The notes beneath the pieces are model-generated. The model was not told the DNA's origin, made no database searches, and saw nothing but the letters and a program-made list of their open reading frames with translations. Source: an uncultured Roseicyclus sp. (GTDB lineage: Bacteria; Pseudomonadota; Alphaproteobacteria; Rhodobacterales; Rhodobacteraceae). From it: 64,000 nucleotides of DNA. The position numbers and the translations under genes were made by a program. Of this stretch, positions 8,520 through 17,449 are shown piece after piece. Positions within the stretch are counted from its first letter, which is position 1, and each line of letters starts with the position of its first letter. The DNA lies in assembly GCA_947500415.1 (NCBI GenBank), contig CANMRT010000001.1, positions 460,982 to 524,981 on the forward strand, given 5' to 3'.

Positions 8520-10175
8520 TTAGTTTCCCGCACCTTCCACGGCAGCTCCCGCACCGCCGGCCGCCCGTTCCTCAAGCAGCTTGTCGAGCCAATCCGGGTC
8601 CATCTCGGGTACAGACGACAGCAACAACTCAGTGTACGGGTCATGCGGCGGTTGGAACATCTCGGACTTCGGCCCCTGTTCCACAACCACACCCTCCTTC
8701 ATCACTACGACTTCGTCCGCGATGGATTTCACCGTCGCCAGATCGTGGGTGATGAACATGTAAGCCAGGTCAAATTCAGCCTGTAGTTTGTCGAGCAGCT
8801 TTAGAATGCCTTCCGCCACCAGTTGATCCAACGCGCTCGTCACCTCATCGCAGATTATGAACTGCGGCTCCGCGGCCAGTGCCCGCGCGATACCGATCCG
8901 CTGTTTTTGTCCACCCGAAAGCTCTGACGGAAGGCGATCAATGTAGTCGTCCGGTTCCAACTCAATCAGGTCGAGCAGATTACGCACGCGTTCTTCCAAT
9001 GCCTTGCCGTTCAAACCCAGGTACATCTGCGCTGGCCGTCCGATCAGCTCCCGAAGCTTTTGCTTGGGATTCAACGCTGTATCGGCCATTTGATAAATCA
9101 TCTGCGCCTGCCGTAACTGGTCTTTGGTTCGGTTGCGGTAATCGGCGGGAAGCGTTTGGCCGTTAAACTGAATTTCGCCTTCTCGCGGCGGAAGTAGACC
9201 TGTAATCACCCGTGCTGTCGTGGATTTTCCGGATCCGGATTCGCCCACAACTGCCACCGTACGGCGCGCGTGAATGTCGAAGTTGATGTTCTTGAGCACG
9301 TCCAACGTGCCGTAGCCCGCGGTCACGCCCTTAACGGACACGACTGGCGTGGTCCCGGCCTCAATCGGCGGCTGTTCAGGCCGCGCATGGCTGCGCACGG
9401 CCCAGAGCGACTTGGTATAATCCTGCGTTGGCGCATTCAGCATCGTGCGCGTATCGGCCTCTTCCACCTCTTCGCCCTTGAGCAGAACTTTGATTTTGTC
9501 CGCCATCTGCGCCACGACGGCGAGGTCGTGGGTGATGTAGATCGCAGCCGTATCAAACTGCTCCACGATATCGCGGATGGCCGACAGAACCTCGATCTGT
9601 GTGGTCACGTCCAGCGCAGTGGTAGGCTCGTCAAAGATGATGAGGTCTGGCCTGCAGGCCATCGCCATCGCGGTCATCGCGCGTTGCAACTGCCCGCCGG
9701 AAACTTGGTGCGGATAGCGAAATCCGATCTCGTCGGGGTTGGGCAATTGCATCTTGCCGTAAAGCTCAACCGCGTCATTGTTGGCCTCGCCGCGCGACAT
9801 GACGCCGTGCTGAACAGGCGCTTCGCTATATTGGTCGATCAGCTTGTGGGCCGGATTGAAACTGGCCGCTGCCGACTGCGCCACATAGGCGATGCGCTTG
9901 CCGCGCAGGCCCCGGCGTTTGGCTTCGCTGGCAGATCGCAGGTCGATCCCATCAAAGTCGATGGTCCCGCCTGAAATACGGCACCCGTCCCGGGCAAACC
10001 CCATTGCGGCAAGACCAATAGTGGATTTCCCTGCCCCGGATTCGCCAATCAGACCAAGCACTTCACCCTTGTGGAGGGTCAGGTCGACGCCCTTCACGAT
10101 CTCAAGCCATTCCTCATCAGCACGGCCTTCAATGCGAAGATCACGGATGGTCAGAAGCACTTCCTTGTCAGACAT
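8520..10175 (-). CDS. Dipeptide-type ABC transporter, fused double ATP-binding protein (DppD-DppF)
   Basis: 551 residues containing two complete ABC ATPase domains. The first (about 1-260) has Walker [10 protein letters not shown], signature SGGQLQRAM and Walker [13 protein letters not shown]. The second (about 275-530) has [23 protein letters not shown] and [12 protein letters not shown]. In most peptide importers these are separate DppD and DppF proteins; fused versions are common in alphaproteobacteria. It powers the permeases encoded just upstream (4 bases from DppC) and is the last gene of the cluster, ending tail-to-tail with the ThDP enzyme 21 bases away. Substrate class is set by the binding protein. 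Confidence 0.93.
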   Translation of the reverse strand: MSDKEVLLTIRDLRIEGRADEEWLEIVKGVDLTLHKGEVLGLIGESGAGKSTIGLAAMGFARDGCRISGGTIDFDGIDLRSASEAKRRGLRGKRIAYVAQSAAASFNPAHKLIDQYSEAPVQHGVMSRGEANNDAVELYGKMQLPNPDEIGFRYPHQVSGGQLQRAMTAMAMACRPDLIIFDEPTTALDVTTQIEVLSAIRDIVEQFDTAAIYITHDLAVVAQMADKIKVLLKGEEVEEADTRTMLNAPTQDYTKSLWAVRSHARPEQPPIEAGTTPVVSVKGVTAGYGTLDVLKNINFDIHARRTVAVVGESGSGKSTTARVITGLLPPREGEIQFNGQTLPADYRNRTKDQLRQAQMIYQMADTALNPKQKLRELIGRPAQMYLGLNGKALEERVRNLLDLIELEPDDYIDRLPSELSGGQKQRIGIARALAAEPQFIICDEVTSALDQLVAEGILKLLDKLQAEFDLAYMFITHDLATVKSIADEVVVMKEGVVVEQGPKSEMFQPPHDPYTELLLSSVPEMDPDWLDKLLEERAAGGAGAAVEGAGN

Positions 10176-10179
10176 CGAA

Positions 10180-11109
10180 TTACTCCTTCAATCCGCTGGC
10201 GCGGTGCAGCTGCCAATCGACCACGAAGTTCACGCTCACTGTTAGCAGCGCGATCGCGGCTGCTGGCAAAAGTGGCGTGACGTTGCCGAAGGTGATCATG
10301 GTGGCGGTGTCCTTCACCATAGCACCCCAGTCCGCCGTGGGCGGCTGGATGCCAAGGCCAAGGAACGACAGGGCCGAGATGGTGAGGAAAACGAAGCAGA
10401 ACCGCAGGCCAAACTCGGCCACCAGCGGTGCCATGGCGTTGGGCAGGATCTCGCGGGTAATCAGGCGCCAAAGCCCCTCACCACGCAGTTTCGCAGCCTC
10501 CACATAGTCCATTACGACGATGTTCATCGCCACCGCGCGTGCCAAGCGGAAGACGCGAGTGCTGTCGATCACCGCGATCACGAGGATCATGTTGATGATT
10601 GATGTGCCCACGATGGTCAGCAGGAGCAGGGCAAAGATCAGCGCCGGGATGGCCATCAGGACATCCACGGTGCGGCTGAGCAATTGGTCCAGCCAGCCGC
10701 CGACAATGGCCGCCAGCAAGCCCAAGACGGAGCCGATGATGAACGCCAAAGCCGTTGTGACAAAGGCGATGCCCACGGTGTTTCGTGCGGCGTAGATCAT
10801 CCGGGACAACATATCGCGCCCCAGATTGTCCGTGCCCAACACGAAGGCCGGATCATCACCGGGGAACATGAACTCAGGTCCCACCACTTCCGTTTCCGAA
10901 AATGGCGCGATGACGGGCGCCAGGAAGGCTACGAGGATGTAGATAATGATCATCAACATGCCGAAGCTGGCCGTCAGCGGTGCGGTCTTCAGCTCCTTCG
11001 AAACACCGCGTGGCGTGACGGCCACGGCGGCGGTGCGGAACAGCCAACCTGCTGCCATTGCAGCGATAATTGCGGCCGCGAGCCAGAGAAGTCCGGTTAG
11101 AAAACCCAT
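10180..11109 (-). CDS. Dipeptide-type ABC transporter permease (DppC-like)
   Basis: 309 residues with an N-terminal membrane anchor (GFLTGLLWLAAAIIAAMAAG) longer than in DppC, a second segment (FGMLMIIIYILVAFLAPVIAPF) and the BPD transport core. The FVLGTDNLGRDMLSRMIYAARNT stretch and the EAA-loop segment VEAAKLRGEGLWRLITREILPNAMAPLVAEF are characteristic of this permease family. It forms the inner-membrane channel with the DppB-like protein encoded 12 bases upstream. Confidence 0.93.
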   Translation of the reverse strand: MGFLTGLLWLAAAIIAAMAAGWLFRTAAVAVTPRGVSKELKTAPLTASFGMLMIIIYILVAFLAPVIAPFSETEVVGPEFMFPGDDPAFVLGTDNLGRDMLSRMIYAARNTVGIAFVTTALAFIIGSVLGLLAAIVGGWLDQLLSRTVDVLMAIPALIFALLLLTIVGTSIINMILVIAVIDSTRVFRLARAVAMNIVVMDYVEAAKLRGEGLWRLITREILPNAMAPLVAEFGLRFCFVFLTISALSFLGLGIQPPTADWGAMVKDTATMITFGNVTPLLPAAAIALLTVSVNFVVDWQLHRASGLKE

Positions 11110-11121
11110 AATCCAGCCCCC

Positions 11122-12084
11122 CTAGCGACGGTGCACAAGGCGGGGGTTGGACAAGGTCGCCAACACATCCGCGGTAAGGTTCAAAAGCACGTAGGCGCCT
11201 GCGAAGATTAGGGCCACACCCTGCACCACTGGCATATCCCGCGCAGCCACGCTATCGACCATCAACTGCCCCAAACCGGGGTAGACGAAGACCACTTCGA
11301 CCACGACCACACCGGTGATCAGATAGGCGAGGTTGAGGGCTACGACGTTGATAATGGGCGCTAAAGCGTTGGGCAGCGCGTGCTTCACGATGATCCGCAT
11401 CGGGCTCATTCCCTTTAGGCGGGCCATCTCGATGTAGGGGCTCGATAGCAGGTTGATGATCGCCGCGCGGGTCATGCGCATCATGTGGGCTGTGACAACC
11501 AGCGTCAGAGTGAGGGCTGGCAGGAAGGCGACATGCAGATATTCGGTGAAGTTCGGGTCCCCACGAGAGATGTTGATTGCCGTGGACGGGAAGGCACCGT
11601 TGGCGCCGGCGAGTAGGAAAATAAGGATGTAAGCCACGAAAAACTCAGGAAAACTTATCGAACTGAGTGCGCTTGCGTTGGCAAAACGGTCGAAGAAGGA
11701 GTTGCGGAAGAGCGCCGCGAGAATACCCAGAACCAGCGATAGCGGCACCGCAATCGCGGCGGCGTAGGAGGCCAATTGCAAGGTGCGCACAAGACGCCCG
11801 CCGATCAGACCGGCCACGGATTGGCCATTGGCGAGACTTTCCCCAAAGTCGCCCTGCACGATGTCCGTCAGCCAGCCTAAGTACCTGATATGCATAGGAT
11901 CATTCAGACCCAACTGCTCTCGCAGGGCGGCGACGGTTTCGGGCGTTGCGGATTGGCCGAGGATCTCTTGCGCGAAATCGCCGGGCAAAAGCTCGGTCCC
12001 GAGAAAGATGATGAGTGACACGACGAACAGCGTCACGAGGCCAAGGGCCAAACGCTGTGCGATCATCGTCAGAATATGTGACAT
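11122..12084 (-). CDS. Dipeptide-type ABC transporter permease (DppB-like)
   Basis: 320 residues from ATG 12084 (SHILTMIAQRLALGLVTLFVV), chosen because an AGGGGA ribosome site lies six bases upstream and the protein then starts at the family's usual first helix. Extension to 12171 would add 29 polar residues that overlap the intergenic dyad array. The FLGTELLPGDFAQEILG and LREQLGLNDPMHIRYLGWL segments and the EAA-type loop MARLKGMSPMRIIVKHALPNALAPIINV are typical. It follows the binding-protein gene after a 171-base gap that holds hairpins, a layout that usually lets the binding protein be made in excess. Confidence 0.93.
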   Translation of the reverse strand: MSHILTMIAQRLALGLVTLFVVSLIIFLGTELLPGDFAQEILGQSATPETVAALREQLGLNDPMHIRYLGWLTDIVQGDFGESLANGQSVAGLIGGRLVRTLQLASYAAAIAVPLSLVLGILAALFRNSFFDRFANASALSSISFPEFFVAYILIFLLAGANGAFPSTAINISRGDPNFTEYLHVAFLPALTLTLVVTAHMMRMTRAAIINLLSSPYIEMARLKGMSPMRIIVKHALPNALAPIINVVALNLAYLITGVVVVEVVFVYPGLGQLMVDSVAARDMPVVQGVALIFAGAYVLLNLTADVLATLSNPRLVHRR

Positions 12085-12135
12085 GGGTGTCCCCTGTGAG
12101 GTCTTTTGCCCCTGCATCCCAAATCCGCGAACCCC

Positions 12136-12247
12136 GTTCAGGTGAACGCAAATGCGTTCATCTGGTCGCATATTTGGGAAAAAGTGCGTTCGTCTGAACG
12201 CATATCCCGGGCCGCAGATGCGCGGCCCGGAATCTGTTCACGTGAAC
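12136..12247. repeat. Array of four short dyads between binding-protein and permease genes
   Basis: Four inverted repeats with consensus TGCGTTC-ANNT-GAACGCA have centres at 12141.5, 12161.5, 12193.5 and 12241.5, giving intervals of 20, 32 and 48 bases. The third (TGCGTTC, GTCT, GAACGCA; 12185-12202) is a perfect 7-base dyad. The first and last keep GTTC-NNNN-GAAC cores. The second has a decayed right arm (GGTCGCA). Read on the minus strand, the third is a hairpin followed by CTTTTT, so it could act as a weak terminator or attenuator after the binding-protein gene. A second array with the same 32/20 spacing lies at 48415-48514. Hand-aligned; function unknown. Confidence 0.7.
12207..12230 (-). 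other. Strong GC hairpin between dppA-like and dppB-like genes
   Basis: CCGGGCCGC and GCGGCCCGG form a perfect 9-base GC-rich stem with a 6-base loop. It lies 26 bases past the binding-protein stop on the transcribed strand, followed by the perfect dyad at 12185-12202 and a run of T. Such processing or attenuating stems between the first and second genes of ABC operons commonly raise the ratio of binding protein to permease; that role is inferred here. Confidence 0.6.
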
Positions 12248-12255
12248 GGATCAGA

Positions 12256-13824
12256 TCAGGAGGCGAACCACCAGCGCTCGCCGATCCGGTGCCCGTCATT
12301 GCGCCAGTTCGACGCGATCTGTTCGGGGTGCGCCAGACGGTCGGAATAGGCACCGACATAGGCTGCGAACATCGGGATGATGATGCCACCTTCGTCGGAC
12401 ACGATCTGCTGCATCTCGAAATACTGCTCGCGGCGCAGATCCTCGTCCAGCTCGGCGCGGGCCGAAACCAGAAGCTCGTTGAAGCGATCGTTCGACCAGT
12501 AGGTTTCGTTCCACGGCACGCCCTCGGCGTAGGCAGTGGCGAACATCCAGTCTTCCGTCGGACGGCCACCCCAGTACGTGCCGGCGAAGGGCTTCTGCAT
12601 CCAGACGTTGGACCAGTAGCCATCGTTGGGCTCGCGCACCACGTTGAGGTTGATACCACCGGCGGAGGCGCTTTCAGCGAACAGAACGCCTGCATCCAAC
12701 GCGCCCGCAAAGGCGGCGTCGGCCAAGTGAATGTCCACGTCGAGGCTTTCCATGCCCGCTTCGCGCAGGTGGAACTGCACGCGGTCCGGATCGTATTCGC
12801 GCTGCTCAAGCTCGGTGTTGAAGTAACGCTGGCCGGGGCCGATGGGGTGATCGTTACCCAAGGAGCCGTAGCCGTTGAGGATCGTATCGACCAGCTGCTG
12901 GCGGTTAATGCCGAACTTCAGCGCCATGCGCACGTTTACATCGTCGAACGGCGCGGCGCGTGTGTCCATCGGCAGGCCGTAGTGCTGTGTGCCGGTGACG
13001 GACAGGATCTCGATCCCCGGTGCGCGTTCCAGCAGGTGCACGGTGTTGAGATCAGCGGTATCGATATAGTCGACGTCGCCCGAAATCAGCGCGTTCTGAC
13101 GGGCAGCGTCGTCGAAGATAACAACCTGCTCGATGGCGTCGAAATAGGGCAGGCCCTCTTTCCAGTAGCCTTCGTGACGCTCGTAACGGGCGCCAACGCC
13201 AAACTCAATCTCGGCGATGCGGAACGGGCCGCAGCCGTCTTGCGTGTTGGGGTCGATGGTGCCGTCGGCCTGCGCAGGCAGGATCGGCAGGTGGTAATCG
13301 GACAGAACGAACGGGAAGTCCGCGTTGCCGGCAGACAGCGTGAACACAACGTTCATGCCATCTGCGGTCATGTCGGTGATGTCTGCCACGATGGGGGCTG
13401 CAGCCGAGGTGCTGTCTTCGCCACGGTGGTGGTTGATCGACGCGATGACGTCATCGGCGGTCAGGATGTGACCCGAGTGGAATTCAACGCCCGAGCGCAG
13501 GGTGAAGGTCCAGGTCGCGGCATCTGCTGAGGCTTCCCAGCTTTCGGCCAGTTCCGGCACGAGGGAGCCGTCTGCAGCGATCTCGGTCAGGTAGTTGTTG
13601 CGCGTATGCGCCTGGAAGATCATGAAGTCCGCTTCCCACGAACCGGGGTCAAGCGCGTCGGTGGTCGAGCCGTGGGCCATGCCCACACGCAGCGTGCCGC
13701 CGGAAACGGGCTGAGCGCGCAGCGGCGTGCCCCATGGCGTGACCAATGCGGCGGCCCCGATTGCGGTGGCCCCCTTCAGCACGCCGCGGCGGCTGGGACT
13801 GGTCATGTTTGTCAGTTGGGTCAT
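12256..13824 (-). CDS. Dipeptide/oligopeptide-type periplasmic binding protein, Tat-exported
   Basis: 522 residues from ATG 13824, preceded by GGGAGAC eight bases away. The N-terminus has a twin-arginine signal (SPSRRGVLKGATAIGAAAL) ending near ALRAQPVSGG, so it is exported folded by Tat. The mature part belongs to the SBP family 5 (DppA/OppA-like): LAESWEASADAATWTFTLRSGVEFHSG, GCGPFRIAEIEF and LKFGINRQQLVDTILNGYG are typical. Many roseobacter paralogues of this family bind non-peptide solutes, so peptide specificity is not certain. It is the first gene of the dpp-like set and lies 117 bases after the M81 peptidase gene on the same strand. Confidence 0.9.
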   Translation of the reverse strand: MTQLTNMTSPSRRGVLKGATAIGAAALVTPWGTPLRAQPVSGGTLRVGMAHGSTTDALDPGSWEADFMIFQAHTRNNYLTEIAADGSLVPELAESWEASADAATWTFTLRSGVEFHSGHILTADDVIASINHHRGEDSTSAAAPIVADITDMTADGMNVVFTLSAGNADFPFVLSDYHLPILPAQADGTIDPNTQDGCGPFRIAEIEFGVGARYERHEGYWKEGLPYFDAIEQVVIFDDAARQNALISGDVDYIDTADLNTVHLLERAPGIEILSVTGTQHYGLPMDTRAAPFDDVNVRMALKFGINRQQLVDTILNGYGSLGNDHPIGPGQRYFNTELEQREYDPDRVQFHLREAGMESLDVDIHLADAAFAGALDAGVLFAESASAGGINLNVVREPNDGYWSNVWMQKPFAGTYWGGRPTEDWMFATAYAEGVPWNETYWSNDRFNELLVSARAELDEDLRREQYFEMQQIVSDEGGIIIPMFAAYVGAYSDRLAHPEQIASNWRNDGHRIGERWWFAS

Positions 13825-13941
13825 TATCGTCTCCCTGGGTTTCATTCATGTGCGGGTCGCGTTGGATGGACTCGCCTTATGGTTTCATTCTGCCCGCAAA
13901 TGGGGGGTATTCAACCTGTTTATGGGTTTCTGGCCGCAACT

Positions 13942-15444
13942 TCACGTTGAGTTGGACTCATGAGGTGGGCCGTTCGGACCAAGGCGCACGCCGGATCTGA
14001 GGTTCTGGTAGGGCACTTCTGTCAGGATGCCTCCAAGCGCGCCGGGGCTGACGACGGCAAGTGTGGCCTGTGCGATGGGGTCGAAATCGGCGCGGAAGTG
14101 GACGGTGCTCTTTACGGCAATCAGGCGTGCGGTTTCCGGCGTCAGGCCAATGTGGCGGAAGTAGGCGAGGTCGAGGCATTGATTGCGGATCGAGCTGACC
14201 ACAACCTTGGTATCCGCGCCATCTTCTGTGATGTGGAGAAGCGCGGTGGGGCCAATTTGGGCAATCCCGCCGCCATACATCGCGCCCTCGTAGGTGACTT
14301 TGCCGTCGCTGAGGGCCGCGACGGTGACAGGTACCTCGAAGGGCGTGTCGCCGTGTTGGCCGGATTTCCCGCCAAGCCCGAGGGTAAGCGTTGCACCGAT
14401 GCCTGCGGCATGGGCTGCAGCGGCAGTGGCGGGGTCGTGTAGGACGCCGAGTAGGGCGTTCGGGGCCTTTTCGGCGACCAAAGCGCGGAGGAGGCCGGTG
14501 GTGTCAGACGAGCCGCCGCCACCCGGATTGTCCTGCACATCGGCGAGTATCACGGGTTTCCCGGGGCGTAGGGACTTGGCGTGGCGGATTGCGTCGGTGG
14601 GGGAGAGCAGGGGCTGGTCGAAGGCGGACTCGGCGGCGATGACGCGGTTGAGAAGGGAGTCGGCGATCTGGTCGGCCTGAGTTTGAGTGGGGGCGTGGGC
14701 AATGATTGAGGCACCCGAAGCGGGGCAATCGCCGCCGCTGAAGCCGGTGGCAAATTCGGCCCATGTGTCGGGCGCATCATAGCTTGCGACCGCTTCATAG
14801 AGCGGACCCGCGGGGGCGATGCCGGTGAATTGTGCGTGCATAGGGATGAGGTAAGGCACTTGGCGGAAGGTTTTCGCGGGGCGGTGACCTTGTAGGATGC
14901 GGGTTAGAGCGCCGAAGGCCCGCGCGCCAGCGTCTGCCATGTCGAGGTGCGGATAGGTGCGATACATCGTGATGGCGGAGGCGTGGGCTGTGGCCTCGGC
15001 TGAGAGGTTCGCGTGGAGGTCGAGGCTGACGACGATGGGCAGATCTGGGCCTGTCTGCGCGCGGATGCGGCGGAGGAGTTCTGCTTCGCCGTCCGGGTGA
15101 CCCTCCGCGATCATCGCGCCATGGAGGTCGAGGTAGATTGCGTCGATGTCGGTGGGGATGCCTACGAGGATTTCCTCGGTGATAGCGTCGAAGGCGCGGG
15201 CGGTGACGGGGCCGGACGGCTCGGCGGCGCACCAGAGGATCGGGTGAAGGTCTGCGTTTTTTGCCGCCGCTATGAAGCCCGCGATGGGGAGGTTCATGCC
15301 GTGGGTCTCGGTCAGGACCGCGTCACCGCGCAGGAAGGGGGGCCAGCTGTCAGCCATCTCGAATTCCGGCAGATCGGCGGAGAGGTGGCTGAAACTGTTG
15401 GTCTCGTGCTGGAAACCGGCGATGGCGATGCGGGCGTTAGGCAT
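13942..15444 (-). CDS. M81 family metallopeptidase (MlrC/microcystinase-C-like)
   Basis: 500 residues starting at ATG 15444 (PNARIAIAGFQHETNSFS). The same frame is open upstream but antisense to no signal and unlike the family. The N-terminal GFQHETNSFSHLSADL, the YLDLHGAMIAEGHPDGE and the VVSLDLHANLS segments carry the histidines and acidic residues expected to bind zinc in the MlrC fold. ILADVQDNPGGGGSSDTTGLLRAL is the highly conserved family motif. MlrC of sphingomonads cleaves small peptide products of microcystin; most relatives have unknown amide substrates. It overlaps the CocE-type hydrolase by eight bases, and both lie next to a peptide-type importer, which suggests joint use of an imported amide or ester. 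Confidence 0.85.
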   Translation of the reverse strand: MPNARIAIAGFQHETNSFSHLSADLPEFEMADSWPPFLRGDAVLTETHGMNLPIAGFIAAAKNADLHPILWCAAEPSGPVTARAFDAITEEILVGIPTDIDAIYLDLHGAMIAEGHPDGEAELLRRIRAQTGPDLPIVVSLDLHANLSAEATAHASAITMYRTYPHLDMADAGARAFGALTRILQGHRPAKTFRQVPYLIPMHAQFTGIAPAGPLYEAVASYDAPDTWAEFATGFSGGDCPASGASIIAHAPTQTQADQIADSLLNRVIAAESAFDQPLLSPTDAIRHAKSLRPGKPVILADVQDNPGGGGSSDTTGLLRALVAEKAPNALLGVLHDPATAAAAHAAGIGATLTLGLGGKSGQHGDTPFEVPVTVAALSDGKVTYEGAMYGGGIAQIGPTALLHITEDGADTKVVVSSIRNQCLDLAYFRHIGLTPETARLIAVKSTVHFRADFDPIAQATLAVVSPGALGGILTEVPYQNLRSGVRLGPNGPPHESNST

Positions 15445-17431
15445 GGTCGCGTGGGATGTCCTCTTGCCATTCGCGCAGGAAGATTTGTTCGCCGTTCTCC
15501 AAAGCGGCCAGCCGCGCTTCGACGTGGAAATGGGTGGCGGTGGCGGTGAGGCGGCCCGTGGCCACAACCTCCGTGGTGATACCGTCGCGGATGCGCAGGG
15601 CGGTGGTTTCCTCCTGCCCGGACAGGCTGAGCGGATCGCCGCGGGTGATGGACCAGACGGCCTTGTGTGTGTCCTCAAATTGCAGGCCATGGTCGGGATG
15701 TTCGCGCAGGCCGGTGGTGCTGGCTTGCACAACGCGGGTTTCGCCGGTGGAGCGGTTGTGGGTTGTTGTGCGGTAATCCTCGGGCCGGGTTTTGCGCGCG
15801 TAGGTCGGGCGCGGGTCGCCGGCGGGCGGCTCTGGCACGGTTGTTTCGGTGTAGGGCGCGGTGGGCAGGGTCAGCTGCGCGTCCGGTCCCAGCGTGAGGG
15901 TCGCGGTTACGTCGCTGGGTGGTGGCAGGATCAGGGGGAAATATGCGGTAGAAAGCGCGAGGCGCAGCTTGTGGCCGGGGCGGAGGCGATAGGCGGTGGC
16001 GTCGAAGGGGAGCGTGATGGTCTCGGGCTGACCGGGTGTCATTGACTCGGGCGTTTCGCTGCTGTGTCGATGCGAGAGGTTCAGGACACCCATGCTGATC
16101 CGGTGTGCGCAGCCGTCCGGGTGAACGTCGACAAGGCGGGCGATCAGGTTGCCTTGGGGGCCGTCGATGGCGACAGGCAAGCGCAGGCTTGGGACGCCGA
16201 CGATGTCGAGTGCCTCGGTCAGCGCTTCGGTCTCGAAACAGAGCGAGCGGCCATCATCGGCGCGCTGATCGCCGGGCAGGTCGGTGTCGCCGCCTTGGGT
16301 GAAGAACGCGCCGCCGTCGGTGCCGGTGTCTGTGGGGGATTGGAGGAGCACATCTTCAACCTCCCCAGCCGCGCCGAGGGTGCCGGGGGAGAGGTGGAGC
16401 GTGGTTTGCGAGACCTCGGATTGGTCGATCGTGATCCAGTGGCCCTGTTCCACATCGCGCGGGGCGTCGGGGCGGACGGCTTCGGACAGGAACAGGCGAT
16501 GGGCGGGCAAATCGGGGACCTCGTCGCCGCGCAGATGCTGGCCGAACCAGCTCGCGGCTTCTTCGATGTAGTCCATGCGTAGGCCGGGTACGGCGATATG
16601 TGGGTAGAGGTGGACCCATGGGCCGGTGACGGAGCGCACATTCTCCCCCAGCCCGTCGCGCGCCTTCCATGGGGTGTTGCGGTAGCCGTCGGCCCATCCG
16701 GCGATCATCAGGGCGGGTGCCTGCACCACAGCGAAGTCTTCGCAGATCGAGCCGTGCTTCCAATAGGCATCGCGGCGTTGGTGGACGATCCATGTGAAGG
16801 CTAGCGCAGAGAGGTTCTCTAGCCGGTCCAGCCATTGCGCGCGCCAGCCCTCACCCACCACTGCGGCATCTGGTGGGGCGGCGGCGCGACCGAGCATCTG
16901 GGTCGCCCAATAGAGATTGGTCCCCATCTGCGCGCCGCCCTTGGTGTGGATGTCATCGGCGAAACGGTCGACGGTGGAGGCGATGGAAATGACCGCCTTG
17001 AGCGCAGGCGGCTGGCGGGCCGCAACTTGCAGCGCGTTGAAGCCGCCCCAGCTGATCCCTTGCATCCCGACGTTGCCATTGCACCACGGCTGGGCGGCGA
17101 TCCAGCCGATGGTGGCCTCGGCATCACTAAGCTCCGTCTCGGAATATTCATCATCGAAATGCCCATCACTGTCGCCGGTGCCGCGCAGGTCCACGCGGAC
17201 GCCTGCGAAGCCGCGCGCGGCAAGCGCGGGGTAGGTGGCCTCATCGCGGGGGGCGGTCACATCGCGGCGGCGGTAAGGAAGAAATTCGAGGATCGCAGGG
17301 ACGGGTGTGTCGGTGATTGGCCGCCAAATGCGCGCGGCGAGCCGGGTGCCATCGGGCAGCGGGATCCAGACGGTGGGGTGCTCTTCAAAATCCATGACGC
17401 ATTCGTTGCAGGAAGATAGGCCTGCGTCCAT
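15437..17431 (-). CDS. CocE/NonD family alpha/beta hydrolase (X-Pro dipeptidyl-peptidase-like)
   Basis: Up to 664 residues; an in-frame ATG at 17395 (DFEEHPTVWIPLPDGTRLAARIW) is closer to the usual family start and may be the real one. The N-terminal alpha/beta hydrolase domain has the nucleophile elbow GISWGG after NVGMQG. DLRGTGDSDGHFDDEYSETELSD and the cap region follow the cocaine-esterase pattern. The C-terminal jelly-roll domain (AFRLRPGHKLRLALSTAYFPLILPP-like region) is present. Relatives hydrolyse esters, acyl-amino acids or acylated beta-lactams. It sits between a CoA ligase and an M81 peptidase on one strand, in an operon-like series. Confidence 0.85.
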   Translation of the reverse strand: MDAGLSSCNECVMDFEEHPTVWIPLPDGTRLAARIWRPITDTPVPAILEFLPYRRRDVTAPRDEATYPALAARGFAGVRVDLRGTGDSDGHFDDEYSETELSDAEATIGWIAAQPWCNGNVGMQGISWGGFNALQVAARQPPALKAVISIASTVDRFADDIHTKGGAQMGTNLYWATQMLGRAAAPPDAAVVGEGWRAQWLDRLENLSALAFTWIVHQRRDAYWKHGSICEDFAVVQAPALMIAGWADGYRNTPWKARDGLGENVRSVTGPWVHLYPHIAVPGLRMDYIEEAASWFGQHLRGDEVPDLPAHRLFLSEAVRPDAPRDVEQGHWITIDQSEVSQTTLHLSPGTLGAAGEVEDVLLQSPTDTGTDGGAFFTQGGDTDLPGDQRADDGRSLCFETEALTEALDIVGVPSLRLPVAIDGPQGNLIARLVDVHPDGCAHRISMGVLNLSHRHSSETPESMTPGQPETITLPFDATAYRLRPGHKLRLALSTAYFPLILPPPSDVTATLTLGPDAQLTLPTAPYTETTVPEPPAGDPRPTYARKTRPEDYRTTTHNRSTGETRVVQASTTGLREHPDHGLQFEDTHKAVWSITRGDPLSLSGQEETTALRIRDGITTEVVATGRLTATATHFHVEARLAALENGEQIFLREWQEDIPRDHA

Positions 17432-17449
17432 GGCCCTGATCGGGCGTGC

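Noticed and set aside
12236-12247. parS-like core TTCACGTGAA in the fourth dyad
   Set aside because: Only the central ten bases agree with the chromosomal parS consensus; the outer TGT/ACA positions differ, and the sister dyads have other centres, so a ParB site is unlikely.
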